From: Nitrospirota bacterium
GTDB lineage: Bacteria; Nitrospirota; Nitrospiria; SBBL01; JAADHI01
Assembly (NCBI GenBank): GCA_029261135.1
Contig: JAJDBX010000046.1
Coordinates: forward strand, 80,158 to 144,157
Reading direction: 5' to 3'
Length of the DNA: 64,000 nt
Shown here: piece after piece, positions 10,754-22,309 of the stretch
Layout: every line of letters starts with the position of its first letter
Numbering within the stretch: the stretch's first letter is position 1
Notes under the pieces: model-generated
The model's database searches: none
What the model was told of the DNA's origin: nothing
The model's input: the letters and a program-made list of their open reading frames with translations, nothing else
Position numbers and translations under genes: made by a program

Positions 10754-12466
10754 GTGCTGAACCCCTCCAACAAACAAACTCAATCTCGACCCCTGTTTGA
10801 AGACTTATGCCCCTTGGAACCAATTCGTCCGCCTTTGGGCAAAAAACGAAGCTGCCGGTCGTGGGATAGCGAAGCCGCGCTGAGGATGTTGCAAAACAAT
10901 CTGGATGATCGAGTCGCCATCGATTGGAAAAATCTCATCGTTTATGGTGGCACAGGCCGAGCCGTACGCAATTGGCAAGAATATCACCGTATTGTTGCCG
11001 CGCTGCGTGATTTAGGCCCAGATGAAACGCTCTGTATACAATCGGGAAAGCCGGTTTATATTGCGAAAACAGACCGGAAATCTCCGCGTGTCATCATTGC
11101 AAATTCCAATCTTGTACCTGCCTGGGCAACCCCTGAACACTTTGACCATCTTGACCGCTTGGGACTCACCATGTACGGCCAAATGACCGCAGGCAGTTGG
11201 ATCTACATCGGAACCCAAGGCATATTACAAGGCACCTATGAAACCTTTGCGGCGGTAGCGCGACAATCCTTTCAGTCTGAATCACTTCGTGGCAAATGGA
11301 TTTTGACTGCGGGCATGGGTGGGATGAGCGGAGCACAACCCCTTGCGGGCGTCATGAATGAAGCGGTCATTTTAGATGTTGAGGCACGGCCAGAGCGAAT
11401 CAAACGTAAAGTAGATGAAGGTTTTTGTGACCGCATGACGAACAGTTTGGATGAGGCTTTGAATTGGCTTAAAACCGCCCTAGGGACGGAAACGCCACTT
11501 TCGATTGGACTCCTTGGGAATGCTGGCGAGATTTTCCCGGAACTGGTGAAACGTGGGGAAGTCCCAGATATTGTGACCGACCAAACCTCAGCACATGATC
11601 TACTATCCTATATTCCACTTGGAAATCTTACTGAGATCGATCAACTTCGTGAGAAAAAACCAGAAATTTACCGGGAAAAATCACTTCAAACAATAAAACG
11701 TCACGTGAATGCGATATTGTCAATGCAGCAGCAGGGAGCAGTCTGCTTTGATTATGGGAACAACCTCAGGGCACAAGCGGCTTTAGCTGGCGTAAAAATC
11801 ACACAAAAAGATGGCAGCTTTAAATATCCAGGGTTTGTCCCGGCCTACCTCCGACCGCTTTTTTGTGAAGGAAAAGGGCCTTTTCGATGGGCGGCACTTT
11901 CCGGTGATCCCAAGGACATTGCCCGGATTGATCAAGCCCTGCTTCGTGCTTTTCCAAAAGATATCGCCCTGAAACGGTGGATTAAACTTGCCCAAAAAAA
12001 AGTGCCCTTCACGGGACTTCCCGCGCGCATTTGCTGGCTGGGTTATGGCGAACGTGCAAAGTTCGGCGCGGTCATTAATGACCTCGTCATGAAAGGCGAG
12101 GTTTCAGCACCCATCGTCATTGGACGAGACCATCTCGATTGTGGATCTGTCGCATCACCACACCGTGAAACAGAAGGGATGGCCGATGGCTCTGACGCGA
12201 TTGCCGATTGGCCCTTGCTTAACTTTGCCCTAAATGCTGTCTCGGGGGCCTCTTGGGTTTCCTTCCATCATGGCGGGGGAGTTGGCATTGGAAATTCACT
12301 CCATGCCGGGATGGTGATTGTTGCCGATGGCACAAAACAAAGGGCCAAGCGGATTGAACGCGTTTTGACCGTTGATCCGGGCATCGGCGTCGCACGCCAT
12401 GTGGATGCCGGTTATGAAAAAGCAAAGAAGACTGCAAAGAAAAAAAAGGTTGCCATCCCTAAATAG
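10754..12466 (+). CDS. hutU: Urocanate hydratase
   Basis: 570 aa urocanase: [59 protein letters not shown]. Confidence 0.97.
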   Translation: MLNPSNKQTQSRPLFEDLCPLEPIRPPLGKKRSCRSWDSEAALRMLQNNLDDRVAIDWKNLIVYGGTGRAVRNWQEYHRIVAALRDLGPDETLCIQSGKPVYIAKTDRKSPRVIIANSNLVPAWATPEHFDHLDRLGLTMYGQMTAGSWIYIGTQGILQGTYETFAAVARQSFQSESLRGKWILTAGMGGMSGAQPLAGVMNEAVILDVEARPERIKRKVDEGFCDRMTNSLDEALNWLKTALGTETPLSIGLLGNAGEIFPELVKRGEVPDIVTDQTSAHDLLSYIPLGNLTEIDQLREKKPEIYREKSLQTIKRHVNAILSMQQQGAVCFDYGNNLRAQAALAGVKITQKDGSFKYPGFVPAYLRPLFCEGKGPFRWAALSGDPKDIARIDQALLRAFPKDIALKRWIKLAQKKVPFTGLPARICWLGYGERAKFGAVINDLVMKGEVSAPIVIGRDHLDCGSVASPHRETEGMADGSDAIADWPLLNFALNAVSGASWVSFHHGGGVGIGNSLHAGMVIVADGTKQRAKRIERVLTVDPGIGVARHVDAGYEKAKKTAKKKKVAIPK

Positions 12467-12494
12467 ATTCTTTCTGTTCTGGATTGTCTTAAAT

Positions 12495-12818
12495 TTAAAG
12501 ACCTAGTATTTTAAGTAAATACATTCCTTTCGGTTTGTTTAAAATAAGTTGCTCTTTTTTTTGTTTTGACATTTTTTTGATGCAGAACTCTGCCTTTAAG
12601 GCCTTGGCATGACTTCCGATCTTTGTCTGATACACCAAGTCAAAGGGCCCTTTTGAACGTAAGTATTTTGCACCTTTTCCCTTTTCAGTGCTGTGCTCGG
12701 TAAATCGTCGATCGACATCTCTTGTGATACCCGTGTACAAGGTATTCAACCGAGTTCGAATCATATACAAATGCCATTGATCCATACGATGACCTTTTAA
12801 TTTAGACTCACTTAACAT
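12495..12818 (-). CDS. GIY-YIG nuclease family protein (YhbQ/UPF0213-like)
   Basis: WHLYMIRTRLNTLYTGITRDVDRRFTEHSTEKGKGAKYLRSKGPFDLVY; probable start at internal Met (about 12785). Confidence 0.9.
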   Translation of the reverse strand: MLSESKLKGHRMDQWHLYMIRTRLNTLYTGITRDVDRRFTEHSTEKGKGAKYLRSKGPFDLVYQTKIGSHAKALKAEFCIKKMSKQKKEQLILNKPKGMYLLKILGL

Positions 12819-13083
12819 TCATCCCAAAATAGGATGAGTCGTCATTTACGACTGAATAAAAAACCACTGAAAGTGGCATTCAGATTGCCCAAATTGCTCA
12901 AGGCTTCTGCTGACAGAATATTTCGCGTCATCGGGATGGGACAAATATCGAATGCTATTTTTTGAGAAAGAGCGTACTTCCGCTGAATTGATAGAGCCTG
13001 TTGGGTTGTAAATGTTGAGGGCTATGGTTTTGCCTGTCGGATATGGTCGTGAGGAAACGACACCTCCCCCACGACCATATTAA

Positions 13084-13401
13084 TTACAAGCTTGCTTTTA
13101 AGACCGTGGAAGGTTTAAATCGAATTGATTTTGAGGCTTTGATCTTGATGGGTTCACCGGTTTGAGGATTTCTCCCTTTTCTTGCAGAGCGCTTTGTTTT
13201 AGTAAATGTTCCAAAACCGGGATAGCTATAGCGACCTTCTTTTTTTATAGCTTTCCCGATTGTGGCAAAAGCTTCTGAAATCACTGCTTCGACCATTTTT
13301 TTCGTGACCTCACTTTTTGTGCTTTTCGCCACTGACTTTGAGACTTTTTCGATCAGTTCACTCTTTTTCATGTGCTTGTTCTCCCTGTTTGCTTGGCCCA
13401 A
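13084..13401 (-). CDS. HU family DNA-binding protein
   Basis: MKKSELIEKVSKSV...GFGTFTKTKRSARKGRNPQTGEPIKIKASKSIRFKPS. Confidence 0.95.
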   Translation of the reverse strand: MGQANRENKHMKKSELIEKVSKSVAKSTKSEVTKKMVEAVISEAFATIGKAIKKEGRYSYPGFGTFTKTKRSARKGRNPQTGEPIKIKASKSIRFKPSTVLKASL

Positions 13402-13648
13402 TTCGCGAAAGATAAAAAAACTGTAGCCGACTATTCCGAAAATGTCAAAAGTTAAAGCACTTTTTTAGATTATTTTACTGAAAAATAGGAATTTACTTTC
13501 CAGAACCCTGGTGGATGAAAGATTTCGTAGCCCACTTTAAGGCGGATGAATCCGATCAAGAGAATTCCACTTTAGCAATCGTCATGATAATATAGTCGGA
13601 TGATGATCGATCAGTAAAATCATATCCCAATAAGAGATCAAAGTACAA

Positions 13649-14575
13649 ATGCCTTCATTTCCTGAATCCCCTATTATCGTTCCTGATGAAAACAACCCTG
13701 AACGGATTGACCGTTATCTCATTAAAAAAGGCTTCCCGCTCACCCGATCTCGCATTCAGCGCCTGATCGTTGAAGAACAGATTTTGATCAACGGCACACC
13801 GACCCGGGCCAGTTATAAACCCAAAAAAGGGGATAACATTCAGATTACGGTTCCGTCGCCAACGCCACTTGATTTAATCCCAGAAGATATTCCACTCGAT
13901 ATACTGCATGAGGACAAAAGCCTAGTGGTGCTTAACAAAGCGGCGGGCATGGTGGTACACCCCGCTCCGGGGCATTATGATGGAACAATGGTGCATGCCC
14001 TCTTGTTCCATTGCAAAGATCTGACCGGGATCGGAGGACGAGAGCGGCCAGGGATTGTACATCGCTTGGATAAAGACACCTCAGGGGTAATGGTGATTGC
14101 AAAAACAGATGAAGCCCACCGCTTTCTTTCAAAACAGTTTAAAGACCACTCGATCGACCGGGAGTATTTCGCTCTCGTATGCGGAAAGGTCAAAAAAGCC
14201 GACAAGGTAAACCTAGCGATCGGTAGGGATCGCATCCATCGTAAAAAGATTTCTGCCCGGACATCCAGCCCCAGAGCTTCGGAGACACACTATCGGATTA
14301 AGGAACGTTTTAAGATCGCGACGTTTTTAGAAGTCAGACCGAAAACGGGCCGAACCCATCAAATCCGCGTCCATATGGCACATATCGGACACCCCATTGT
14401 CGGAGACAAAGAATATGGGGGTAAAATGTCAAAATCCATCGGTCTCAAAGCCGAGCGACAGATGCTTCATGCCGCCACCCTTGGGTTCATCCACCCGGTC
14501 ACGAAAGAAAACCTTTTTATCTCGACACCTCCGCCGGCAGATATGGCCGCTTTGCTCCAAGCCTTACGTCAATAA
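13649..14575 (+). CDS. rluD: RluD-family 23S rRNA pseudouridine synthase
   Basis: S4 domain then RPGIVHRLDKDTSGVMVIAKT catalytic motif, RTHQIRVHMAHIGHPIVGDKEYG. Confidence 0.95.
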   Translation: MPSFPESPIIVPDENNPERIDRYLIKKGFPLTRSRIQRLIVEEQILINGTPTRASYKPKKGDNIQITVPSPTPLDLIPEDIPLDILHEDKSLVVLNKAAGMVVHPAPGHYDGTMVHALLFHCKDLTGIGGRERPGIVHRLDKDTSGVMVIAKTDEAHRFLSKQFKDHSIDREYFALVCGKVKKADKVNLAIGRDRIHRKKISARTSSPRASETHYRIKERFKIATFLEVRPKTGRTHQIRVHMAHIGHPIVGDKEYGGKMSKSIGLKAERQMLHAATLGFIHPVTKENLFISTPPPADMAALLQALRQ

Positions 14576-14656
14576 AGAATTGACCCTAATTGTCACAGAA
14601 ACATTCCCCGTGTTATGGTTTGAGGTTCAATTCAAAAGGATTTTAAGGTCTTATAA

Positions 14657-17482
14657 ATGAAGGAACAAAGCATTCAGATTAAAGGTGCGCGTGAGCACAA
14701 CCTGAAAAATATCGACTTGGACATTCCGCGCGACAAGCTCGTGGTGATTACCGGCCTTTCCGGTTCGGGGAAGTCGTCCTTGGCTTTTGACACGATTTAC
14801 GCCGAAGGGCAACGACGGTATGTCGAATCGCTCTCAGCCTATGCCCGCCAGTTTTTGGATAAGATGGACAAGCCAGATCTTGACGCGATTGAAGGGCTAT
14901 CCCCTGCGATTTCCATTGAGCAAAAAAAAACGAGCAAAAACCCGCGCTCAACAGTTGCAACCGTGACCGAAATTTACGATTACTTGCGACTCCTATTCGC
15001 CCGTATTGGTCACCCCTACTGTTATCAATGCGGAAAAGAGATTACTTCGCAAACCATCCAACAGATGGTCGATGCCATTATGCAATTTCCACTGGGAGAA
15101 AAAATCCATATCCTGGCCCCGATTGTTCGAGGGCGAAAAGGAGAATATAAAAAAGAGCTGCGCTCGGTTCGGGAAAAAGGATTTATCCGGGTTCGAATTG
15201 ATGGGAAAATCATCGACCTCTCTCAGGAAGAGCAAAACGTCACACTGGAAAAAAACAAAAAACATGACATCGAAGTGGTCATTGATCGTCTCATCGTTAA
15301 AGAAAGCCTCGAACGGCGGCTGGCGGACTCTTTGGAATTGGCTGCAAAAATGGGGGATGGCATTGTCCTGATTCTAAAAGGGGATGAACTCCTTCTTTTT
15401 TCAGAACATCTTGCCTGTATCGACTGTGGGGTCAGTTATCCCAAAATAGAACCACGTTTGTTCTCTTTCAATTCACCGCACGGCGCTTGTCCTATTTGCG
15501 ATGGCCTCGGCACCAAATTGGATGTGGATCCTGATCTCGTCGTGCCTGATAAAACGCTCTCATTACGGGATGGCGCGATCAAACCCTGGGCAAAACGAGG
15601 GTCTTTTTATTACGATCAGATCATGGAAGAAATTTCTGAGCATTATGGCATTGACCGGATTAAAGCATTTAAAAAAATTGCCCCAAAACATCAGAAGGTG
15701 CTGCTTTATGGCTCAGGAAATGAGCGCATTACATTCACCGGGATGCGTGACGGGGAACTCGTTTCCTATCAACGGCCCTTTGAAGGCCTGATCCCGAATT
15801 TGGAGCGCCGATACAAAGAAACCGATTCAAACTATATCCGGCAGGAAATTGAACTTTACATGGCAAAACACCCCTGTCCTACTTGTGAAGGCCGTCGTTT
15901 AAAACCCGAGAGTTTGGCCATCAAGGTGGGTGAACAATCCATCGCTGAGATCACACATCTTTCGATCAAAGCCGCCCTTGAATTTGTGGAAACACTTATA
16001 TTGACAGAGCGTGAGACTTTAATCGGAGAGCGCATTTTAAAAGAGATTCGAGAGCGCCTGGGTTTTTTAGTGAATGTGGGTGTCGATTACCTCACGCTGG
16101 ATCGCACATCCGGCACCCTCTCCGGTGGAGAAGGGCAGCGGATTCGCCTTGCAACACAAATCGGCGCGTCCCTTGTGGGCGTCCTGTATATTTTGGATGA
16201 ACCCAGCATTGGTCTTCACCAGCGAGACAATCTCCGACTTTTAGACACCTTGTGCCATTTACGAGATATTGGCAACACCGTGATCGTGGTCGAACATGAT
16301 GAAGAAACGATTCAAAGCGCAGACTGGGTCATTGATATGGGGCCGGGTGCCGGGATTCATGGGGGCCTTGTCGTTTCTGAAGGGCCTCCGGAGACGATTA
16401 TCGCGGATCCACAATCAGGAACCGGCTTATATCTATCAAAAAAACTTCGAATTACCTTGCCGGAGAGAAAGCGCAAAGCCAAAGGCTTCATTAAAATTAA
16501 GAATGCAGTGGCGCATAATTTAGATGGGATCAATGCCGAATTCCCGCTGGGTCTTTTTACCTGTGTCACAGGCGTTTCGGGTTCCGGAAAATCGACACTG
16601 GTACTCAAAACCCTCTATAAAAACATGGCGCAGCACATTTATAAAAATACTGAAAAACCGGGCGACTGTGAACAAATCACCGGCGTGAACCAGATTGATA
16701 AAGTCATCCACATCGATCAAACGGCCATTGGCCGAACCCCTCGCTCAAATGCGGCCACCTATACAGGGGTCTTTACCTTTATCAGGGAACTATTTTCGCA
16801 ACTGCCAGAATCTCGTGTACGTGGGTACAAAGCGGGGCGTTACTCCTTTAATGTGAAAGGAGGGCGGTGTGAGGCCTGCCAGGGAGACGGGGTCATCAAA
16901 ATTGAGATGCATTTTTTACCAGACGTCTATGTTATGTGTGAGGTCTGTAACGGGAGACGCTACAATCGCGAAACCCTAGATATCCTCTATCGCAGTAAAA
17001 GCATTGCCGATATACTGGACATGACCATCGATGACGGAACTACTTTTTTTAAAGCCATTCCATCGATCTATTCGAAGTTAGTCACGCTTCAAGAAGTGGG
17101 CCTGGGTTATATCAAGCTCGGACAATCGGCCACAACACTTTCAGGCGGAGAAGCGCAACGAATCAAGCTCTCAAAAGAGCTTTCCAAACGGCCAACAGGA
17201 AAAACCCTGTACATTTTGGATGAGCCGACGACGGGACTTCATTTTTCCGATATCCAACGGTTGCTCGATGTCTTAAACCGTTTTGCCGAATCTGGGAATA
17301 CCGTTGTTGTCATCGAACATAATTTGGATGTGATCAGAAATGCCGATTGGCTGATCGACCTCGGCCCCGAAGGCGGAACCGGCGGCGGAAAGATTGTCGC
17401 AACGGGAACCCCGGAAATGGTATCAAAAGTAAAAACATCGTATACAGGGCAATTTTTGAAAAAAATGTTCGCCGATCAATAA
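14657..17482 (+). CDS. uvrA: Excinuclease ABC subunit A
   Basis: Full-length 941 aa, two ABC cassettes with [12 protein letters not shown] and [12 protein letters not shown] signatures, zinc-finger cysteines. Confidence 0.99.
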   Translation: MKEQSIQIKGAREHNLKNIDLDIPRDKLVVITGLSGSGKSSLAFDTIYAEGQRRYVESLSAYARQFLDKMDKPDLDAIEGLSPAISIEQKKTSKNPRSTVATVTEIYDYLRLLFARIGHPYCYQCGKEITSQTIQQMVDAIMQFPLGEKIHILAPIVRGRKGEYKKELRSVREKGFIRVRIDGKIIDLSQEEQNVTLEKNKKHDIEVVIDRLIVKESLERRLADSLELAAKMGDGIVLILKGDELLLFSEHLACIDCGVSYPKIEPRLFSFNSPHGACPICDGLGTKLDVDPDLVVPDKTLSLRDGAIKPWAKRGSFYYDQIMEEISEHYGIDRIKAFKKIAPKHQKVLLYGSGNERITFTGMRDGELVSYQRPFEGLIPNLERRYKETDSNYIRQEIELYMAKHPCPTCEGRRLKPESLAIKVGEQSIAEITHLSIKAALEFVETLILTERETLIGERILKEIRERLGFLVNVGVDYLTLDRTSGTLSGGEGQRIRLATQIGASLVGVLYILDEPSIGLHQRDNLRLLDTLCHLRDIGNTVIVVEHDEETIQSADWVIDMGPGAGIHGGLVVSEGPPETIIADPQSGTGLYLSKKLRITLPERKRKAKGFIKIKNAVAHNLDGINAEFPLGLFTCVTGVSGSGKSTLVLKTLYKNMAQHIYKNTEKPGDCEQITGVNQIDKVIHIDQTAIGRTPRSNAATYTGVFTFIRELFSQLPESRVRGYKAGRYSFNVKGGRCEACQGDGVIKIEMHFLPDVYVMCEVCNGRRYNRETLDILYRSKSIADILDMTIDDGTTFFKAIPSIYSKLVTLQEVGLGYIKLGQSATTLSGGEAQRIKLSKELSKRPTGKTLYILDEPTTGLHFSDIQRLLDVLNRFAESGNTVVVIEHNLDVIRNADWLIDLGPEGGTGGGKIVATGTPEMVSKVKTSYTGQFLKKMFADQ

Positions 17483-17612
17483 ACCTGCCCCTGATCTCGC
17501 CTCGCTTTCTTCAAGCTTACCGAAGTCAAAGCGTGTTTGGACAGCTCTTTTCATTAATGTTAAAATGTATTGCCCTTTGTTTTGTACAAAATAAACAAGG
17601 TCTTCGGTCACA

Positions 17613-18275
17613 TTGAGGGATGTTTTGAATCACAGAATGTCATTAAGAAAAGATGAGTTTTTGAGCAGATCTTGTCGATACAATATCTGCTCAATCCCTT
17701 CATTCAGAGTACTTTTTTTTGCGATTTTATTCATTTTTGTTCTGGTTCCCTCGGTCAATGCGAGAGGAAGAGGGCGCATTCAAAATGTCACAGTCGACAC
17801 GGTCGATAAAAATGTTTTTGTCTCTGCGAGATTAAACGGTGGATTTAGAAAAGAGATTGTGAACGATATTCACAATGGTATTCCGAAAGAGTTTTATTAT
17901 TACCTTGTACTGAAGCAAAAAGAGAAAAATTGGTTTGATGAAGAGATCCTTTCTAAAACAATCCGATATACCGTGAAATATGACACCCTCAAAAAAAACT
18001 ACCTCGTGACGCAAGGCTCGAATGGAGAATCCGTCGAACAACAGGTCGACGGATTTAAAGCGATGAAAGACATCGTGACGCAGGTTCACAAAATACAAAT
18101 TGTCTCAACGGACAAACTAAAGCGGGGAGAAGAATATTTCGTCAGCGTACAATCTCAGATGCAAGCCGCAAAACGCCCATTTTATTTAGACTACTTTCTC
18201 TTTTTTATTCCTTTCCTTGAAATCGATACCCCTTGGGAAAATTCGCCACAAATCTCTTTTCCCAGTTTAAAATGA
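17613..18275 (+). CDS. DUF4390-like exported protein
   Basis: N-terminal hydrophobic segment, C-terminal FYLDYFLFFIPFLEIDTPW, located directly before NtrY-like kinase; start uncertain. Confidence 0.65.
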   Translation: MRDVLNHRMSLRKDEFLSRSCRYNICSIPSFRVLFFAILFIFVLVPSVNARGRGRIQNVTVDTVDKNVFVSARLNGGFRKEIVNDIHNGIPKEFYYYLVLKQKEKNWFDEEILSKTIRYTVKYDTLKKNYLVTQGSNGESVEQQVDGFKAMKDIVTQVHKIQIVSTDKLKRGEEYFVSVQSQMQAAKRPFYLDYFLFFIPFLEIDTPWENSPQISFPSLK

Positions 18276-18293
18276 GGATTTCACACATTTTAA

Positions 18294-20549
18294 ATGTATC
18301 GATTCTCTCGGTCTGAGCCAATGGAAACATCCCTTCATCATTCCAGCCCGGACACAAAGAACGTAAGACCACAAAGGACCTTTCGTCCTGTATGGATTAC
18401 AGCACTTTGTTTGACACTGTCTATTTCAATTACTTTCCTTCTCTTTCAAGGGATTGAACGCCCCTCACTTTTTTCTACAAATATTCTTGTGGTCACTATG
18501 GTCAACCTGAATATTACACTCGCGATTTTACTCGTCCTATTGCTTTCCAGAAACCTGATTAAGCTTTATTTTGAAAGAAGGCTGGAGCCGAATAAATCAA
18601 GCCTCAGGAGCAAACTGGTTGCCGGATTGATTGGACTTTCGATGATCCCCTCCATTCTTCTGTTTGTTGTCGCAAGCGGACTTCTCACCAGCAGTATTGA
18701 AAACTGGTTTTCAATACAAGTTGAAAAATCACTTGATCAATCTTTAGAAGTCGCCCAATACCATTATGAAGAAGCAGAACAGGATGTTTCTGCCATTTCA
18801 GAACAAATTGCGAATCGCTTAATGAATGGAAATCGTCTGAAAGGCTCTCTTTCTCGATTATCAAAACAGCTTCGTGACCGGAAAGAAGAACATCGACTAC
18901 ATCAGATTTATCTTTTCACACCGAAATACCAAGAGATGGCAGACACACTTGATCAAGATCTGGAAGCATCAAGCGATCCTAATCGCCCCACCCCCCAAGA
19001 CTTACAGCGGGCCTTAGAAAACAACGATGGCATATCGGAAAGGGATACAAAAGAACCGATCTTGTCGATTCAATCGACCCCTCAGGGAGATATTGTCCGA
19101 GGGATTCTCCTTCTCAAAAAACGTGGCCGGACGGAGGCTATCCTCGTAGTGGATCATTTAATCCCTTTACTCTTAGTGAGCAAAATGGAGGGGATTAAAA
19201 AATCGGTTGAAGAATACAAACAGCTCAAAGCCTTTAAAAACCCGATTAAAGGCAGTTATATTATTTCCTTTTTGATTATCGTATTTCTCATCATTTTTTC
19301 AGCAACGTGGTTTGGCTTGTATCTTGCGAAAAATATTACGATTCCCATTCAAAAATTAGCAGAAGGGACACAAGCGGTCGCACATGGAGATCTTAATTTT
19401 CAAATTGACGTCCGTGCAACGGATGAATTAGGTGTTCTGGTGGACTCCTTTAACACGATGACAGCAGACTTAAGGGAAGGTCAAAAAAGGGAACTTGAAG
19501 GGAAAAATTCCCTGGTTGCATCTAATAGAGAACTTGAAGGGGTACTCACCAATATTGCGGCGGGTGTGATCTCGGTGGATGAAGAAGGGGTCATCACCAC
19601 CTTCAACCCCTCGGCAGAAAAAATTTTGGAAGTGAAAGCAGAAGACGCCATTCATGAAAATTACACGGATTTTTTTTCAAATCGAGGGATGAAAACCATC
19701 ACAAGTCCGCTTCAAAAAATCCAGGAGAGCGGAAAAGAGTCCTTAGAAGAAGAGGTGACTTTAGAGGTTCATAGTAAATTTGCAAGCTTGCGCATGGTGC
19801 TTTCGGTCTTACATGGAACCGATGAGCGCTTACTCGGACATGTGATAGTTTTTGATGATTTGTCGGAGCTGATCCGGGCACAAAAATTAGCGACTTGGCA
19901 AGAAGTGGCGCGTCGGATTGCGCACGAAATACGAAATCCGCTGACACCGATTCAACTTTCGACGGAGCGCCTCCGTAAAAAATATGCACAAAAATCGGAG
20001 GATTTTGATCGGATATTTGATGAATCGACTCAAATTGTGATCAATGAAGTCCATGGTCTGAAAACCTTGGTAGATGAATTTTCTGATTTTGCGAGAATGC
20101 CGCCTCCTCGAACCAAACTGCAAGACATTGAGCCGATATTGCAAGAGGTGATCTCACTTTACCAAACCGGTCATCACAAGATCTCGATACGTTCAGACCT
20201 TGATGCATCAGTGCCTGAAATGAGATTAGATCGTGGTCAGATCAAACGCCTTTTGCTAAACCTTTTTGAAAATGCCGTTGAAGCGATGCAGGGGCATGGC
20301 GCGATTTTGGTCACAACGATTTATGATTCCGTCCAAAATAAAGTGCGTGTCGGAGTGGCCGATGAGGGAATCGGTATCCGACCTGAAGATCTTGATAAAC
20401 TCTTCCTCCCCTATTTTTCACGATCAAAAACGGGGACAGGATTGGGCTTGGCTATCGTTAACCGGATTGCGACCGATCACAATGCTCAGATACGTGTAAC
20501 ACCGAGACAACCCAAAGGAACCATTATTACCATAGAGTTTTCTGTATAA
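18294..20549 (+). CDS. NtrY-like sensor histidine kinase (HAMP-PAS-HisKA-HATPase)
   Basis: Four-TM N-terminus, HAMP, PAS, RRIAHEIRNPLTPIQLSTERLRKKY H-box, GTGLGLAIVNRI G-box. Confidence 0.92.
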   Translation: MYRFSRSEPMETSLHHSSPDTKNVRPQRTFRPVWITALCLTLSISITFLLFQGIERPSLFSTNILVVTMVNLNITLAILLVLLLSRNLIKLYFERRLEPNKSSLRSKLVAGLIGLSMIPSILLFVVASGLLTSSIENWFSIQVEKSLDQSLEVAQYHYEEAEQDVSAISEQIANRLMNGNRLKGSLSRLSKQLRDRKEEHRLHQIYLFTPKYQEMADTLDQDLEASSDPNRPTPQDLQRALENNDGISERDTKEPILSIQSTPQGDIVRGILLLKKRGRTEAILVVDHLIPLLLVSKMEGIKKSVEEYKQLKAFKNPIKGSYIISFLIIVFLIIFSATWFGLYLAKNITIPIQKLAEGTQAVAHGDLNFQIDVRATDELGVLVDSFNTMTADLREGQKRELEGKNSLVASNRELEGVLTNIAAGVISVDEEGVITTFNPSAEKILEVKAEDAIHENYTDFFSNRGMKTITSPLQKIQESGKESLEEEVTLEVHSKFASLRMVLSVLHGTDERLLGHVIVFDDLSELIRAQKLATWQEVARRIAHEIRNPLTPIQLSTERLRKKYAQKSEDFDRIFDESTQIVINEVHGLKTLVDEFSDFARMPPPRTKLQDIEPILQEVISLYQTGHHKISIRSDLDASVPEMRLDRGQIKRLLLNLFENAVEAMQGHGAILVTTIYDSVQNKVRVGVADEGIGIRPEDLDKLFLPYFSRSKTGTGLGLAIVNRIATDHNAQIRVTPRQPKGTIITIEFSV

Positions 20550-20557
20550 GGAATCTG

Positions 20558-21952
20558 ATGACTGAAACGATTCTAATTGTAGACGATGAACCGGGCATTT
20601 TAAGCACGCTTTCCGGGATTCTTTCCGATGAAGGCTATGAGGTGCAAACCGCCGAAAGTGGGCTTGAAGTCATTCCCATGGTCCAAGCCAAGCCACCTGC
20701 ACTGGTACTGCTCGATATCTGGATGCCGGAGCCGGACGGGATCGAAACCCTTCAGCGCTTGAAAACCTTCATCCCAGACCTCATTGTCATCATGATGTCA
20801 GGACACGGCTCGATTGAAACTGCCGTCAAAGCCATTAAGTTGGGGGCCTATGACTATATTGAGAAACCCCTTTCGCTTGAAAAAGTCGTCTTGATGGTCG
20901 AACATGCCTTGAATGAATTTCGTCTTCAAGAAGAAAATCGATCACTCAAACGTCTGGTCGAAAAAAAATATGAAATGGTCGGAGCCAGCCGAGCCATAAT
21001 GCACCTGAAAGAAGAAATCCGTCTGGCGGCTCCCTCTCAAAGCCGTGTGCTGATTTCTGGTGAAAATGGTACGGGAAAAGAATTGATTGCGCGAACAATC
21101 CATTCAAGCAGCCCCAGACGCAATGCCCCCTTTTTAGAGGTGAACTGCGCCGCTATCCCTGAAAATCTCATCGAAAGCGAGCTCTTTGGTTATGAAAAAG
21201 GGGCATTTACTGGTGCGGCTCAACGGAAAAAGGGACAGTTTGAACTGGCAACAGGCGGAACCCTCTTTTTGGATGAGATTGGTGATATGACCCTGCAAAC
21301 ACAAGCAAAAGTACTAAGAGCTTTACAGGAACAGGCATTCATGCGCGTGGGGGGGCATGAGCGGGTTCATGTGGATGTTCGTGTACTTGCAGCATCAAAC
21401 AAGGATCTCCCTTCTGAAATTAAAGCAGGACGTTTTAGAGACGATCTTTATTATCGCTTGAATGTGATCCCTTTACACGCTCCACCCTTAAGAGAGCGGA
21501 TTGATGACATCCCGGTACTCATCTCGTATTTTATCAAGGAAGTTTCTGAGGAGCAGGGCATTCGCCCCAAACGCTTGACGCCAGAGGCTTTCGATCTCTT
21601 AAAACAGTATATTTGGCCAGGAAATGTGCGAGAACTCAAAAACATTGCAGAGCGGCTCTTGATTATGGCGCCGACGTCTATTATTTCATCGCATGATCTG
21701 CCAGTCTTCCTTAAAGAAGGGAAATCCATTCCTGAAACACCGTTACCGGCTTTAAGTCACGAAAACAGTCTAGGCTCACAACCCAAACCGCTCAAGGAAG
21801 CGAGAAGTTCATTTGAGCGGGCGCATATACTTGCTGAGCTGGAAGCAAAAGATTGGAATATTTCTCAGACAGCAGATGCCCTGCAAATTGAACGCACACA
21901 TCTCTACCGAAAAATGAAATTGCTTGGTATCAAAGCCCCTTCCGAGGGCTGA
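20558..21952 (+). CDS. NtrX/NtrC-like sigma54-dependent response regulator
   Basis: Receiver domain, AAA+ with ESELFGYEKGAFTGA (GAFTGA loop), C-terminal Fis-like HTH. Confidence 0.95.
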   Translation: MTETILIVDDEPGILSTLSGILSDEGYEVQTAESGLEVIPMVQAKPPALVLLDIWMPEPDGIETLQRLKTFIPDLIVIMMSGHGSIETAVKAIKLGAYDYIEKPLSLEKVVLMVEHALNEFRLQEENRSLKRLVEKKYEMVGASRAIMHLKEEIRLAAPSQSRVLISGENGTGKELIARTIHSSSPRRNAPFLEVNCAAIPENLIESELFGYEKGAFTGAAQRKKGQFELATGGTLFLDEIGDMTLQTQAKVLRALQEQAFMRVGGHERVHVDVRVLAASNKDLPSEIKAGRFRDDLYYRLNVIPLHAPPLRERIDDIPVLISYFIKEVSEEQGIRPKRLTPEAFDLLKQYIWPGNVRELKNIAERLLIMAPTSIISSHDLPVFLKEGKSIPETPLPALSHENSLGSQPKPLKEARSSFERAHILAELEAKDWNISQTADALQIERTHLYRKMKLLGIKAPSEG

Positions 21953-22309
21953 ATGCTAGATTTAATTAAACATAAATATATTTATTACTGTTTCTGTGCC
22001 GTATTCATGTCACATTCTTATTCTATTTATATTGATGCTGGGTTAGCCATTATGATAGCATCTAAAGTTGTTTCGTATTTTCAGCATTCAGAAGACAGCA
22101 TGATTCTGTACGTAATGCCCTTGGTCGAACCGTCAAATTGAGGAATGCGAGGAAGAATAGTCAATTGTTGTGGTCTTACATAAGGATATTCCGATTACAG
22201 CACCATCTCTTCACCTTTACAAGACTCTCCCCCAGAACAGGTAAATAATCTGAACTCCTTTTGGCGCAAAGTTGACCCTTTCCTTTTTAAATTGTCTTGA
22301 GGAAATGCT

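Noticed and set aside
21953-22141. 62 aa ORF after the NtrX-like gene
   Set aside because: No recognisable motif, and no clear ribosome-binding site; treated as intergenic.
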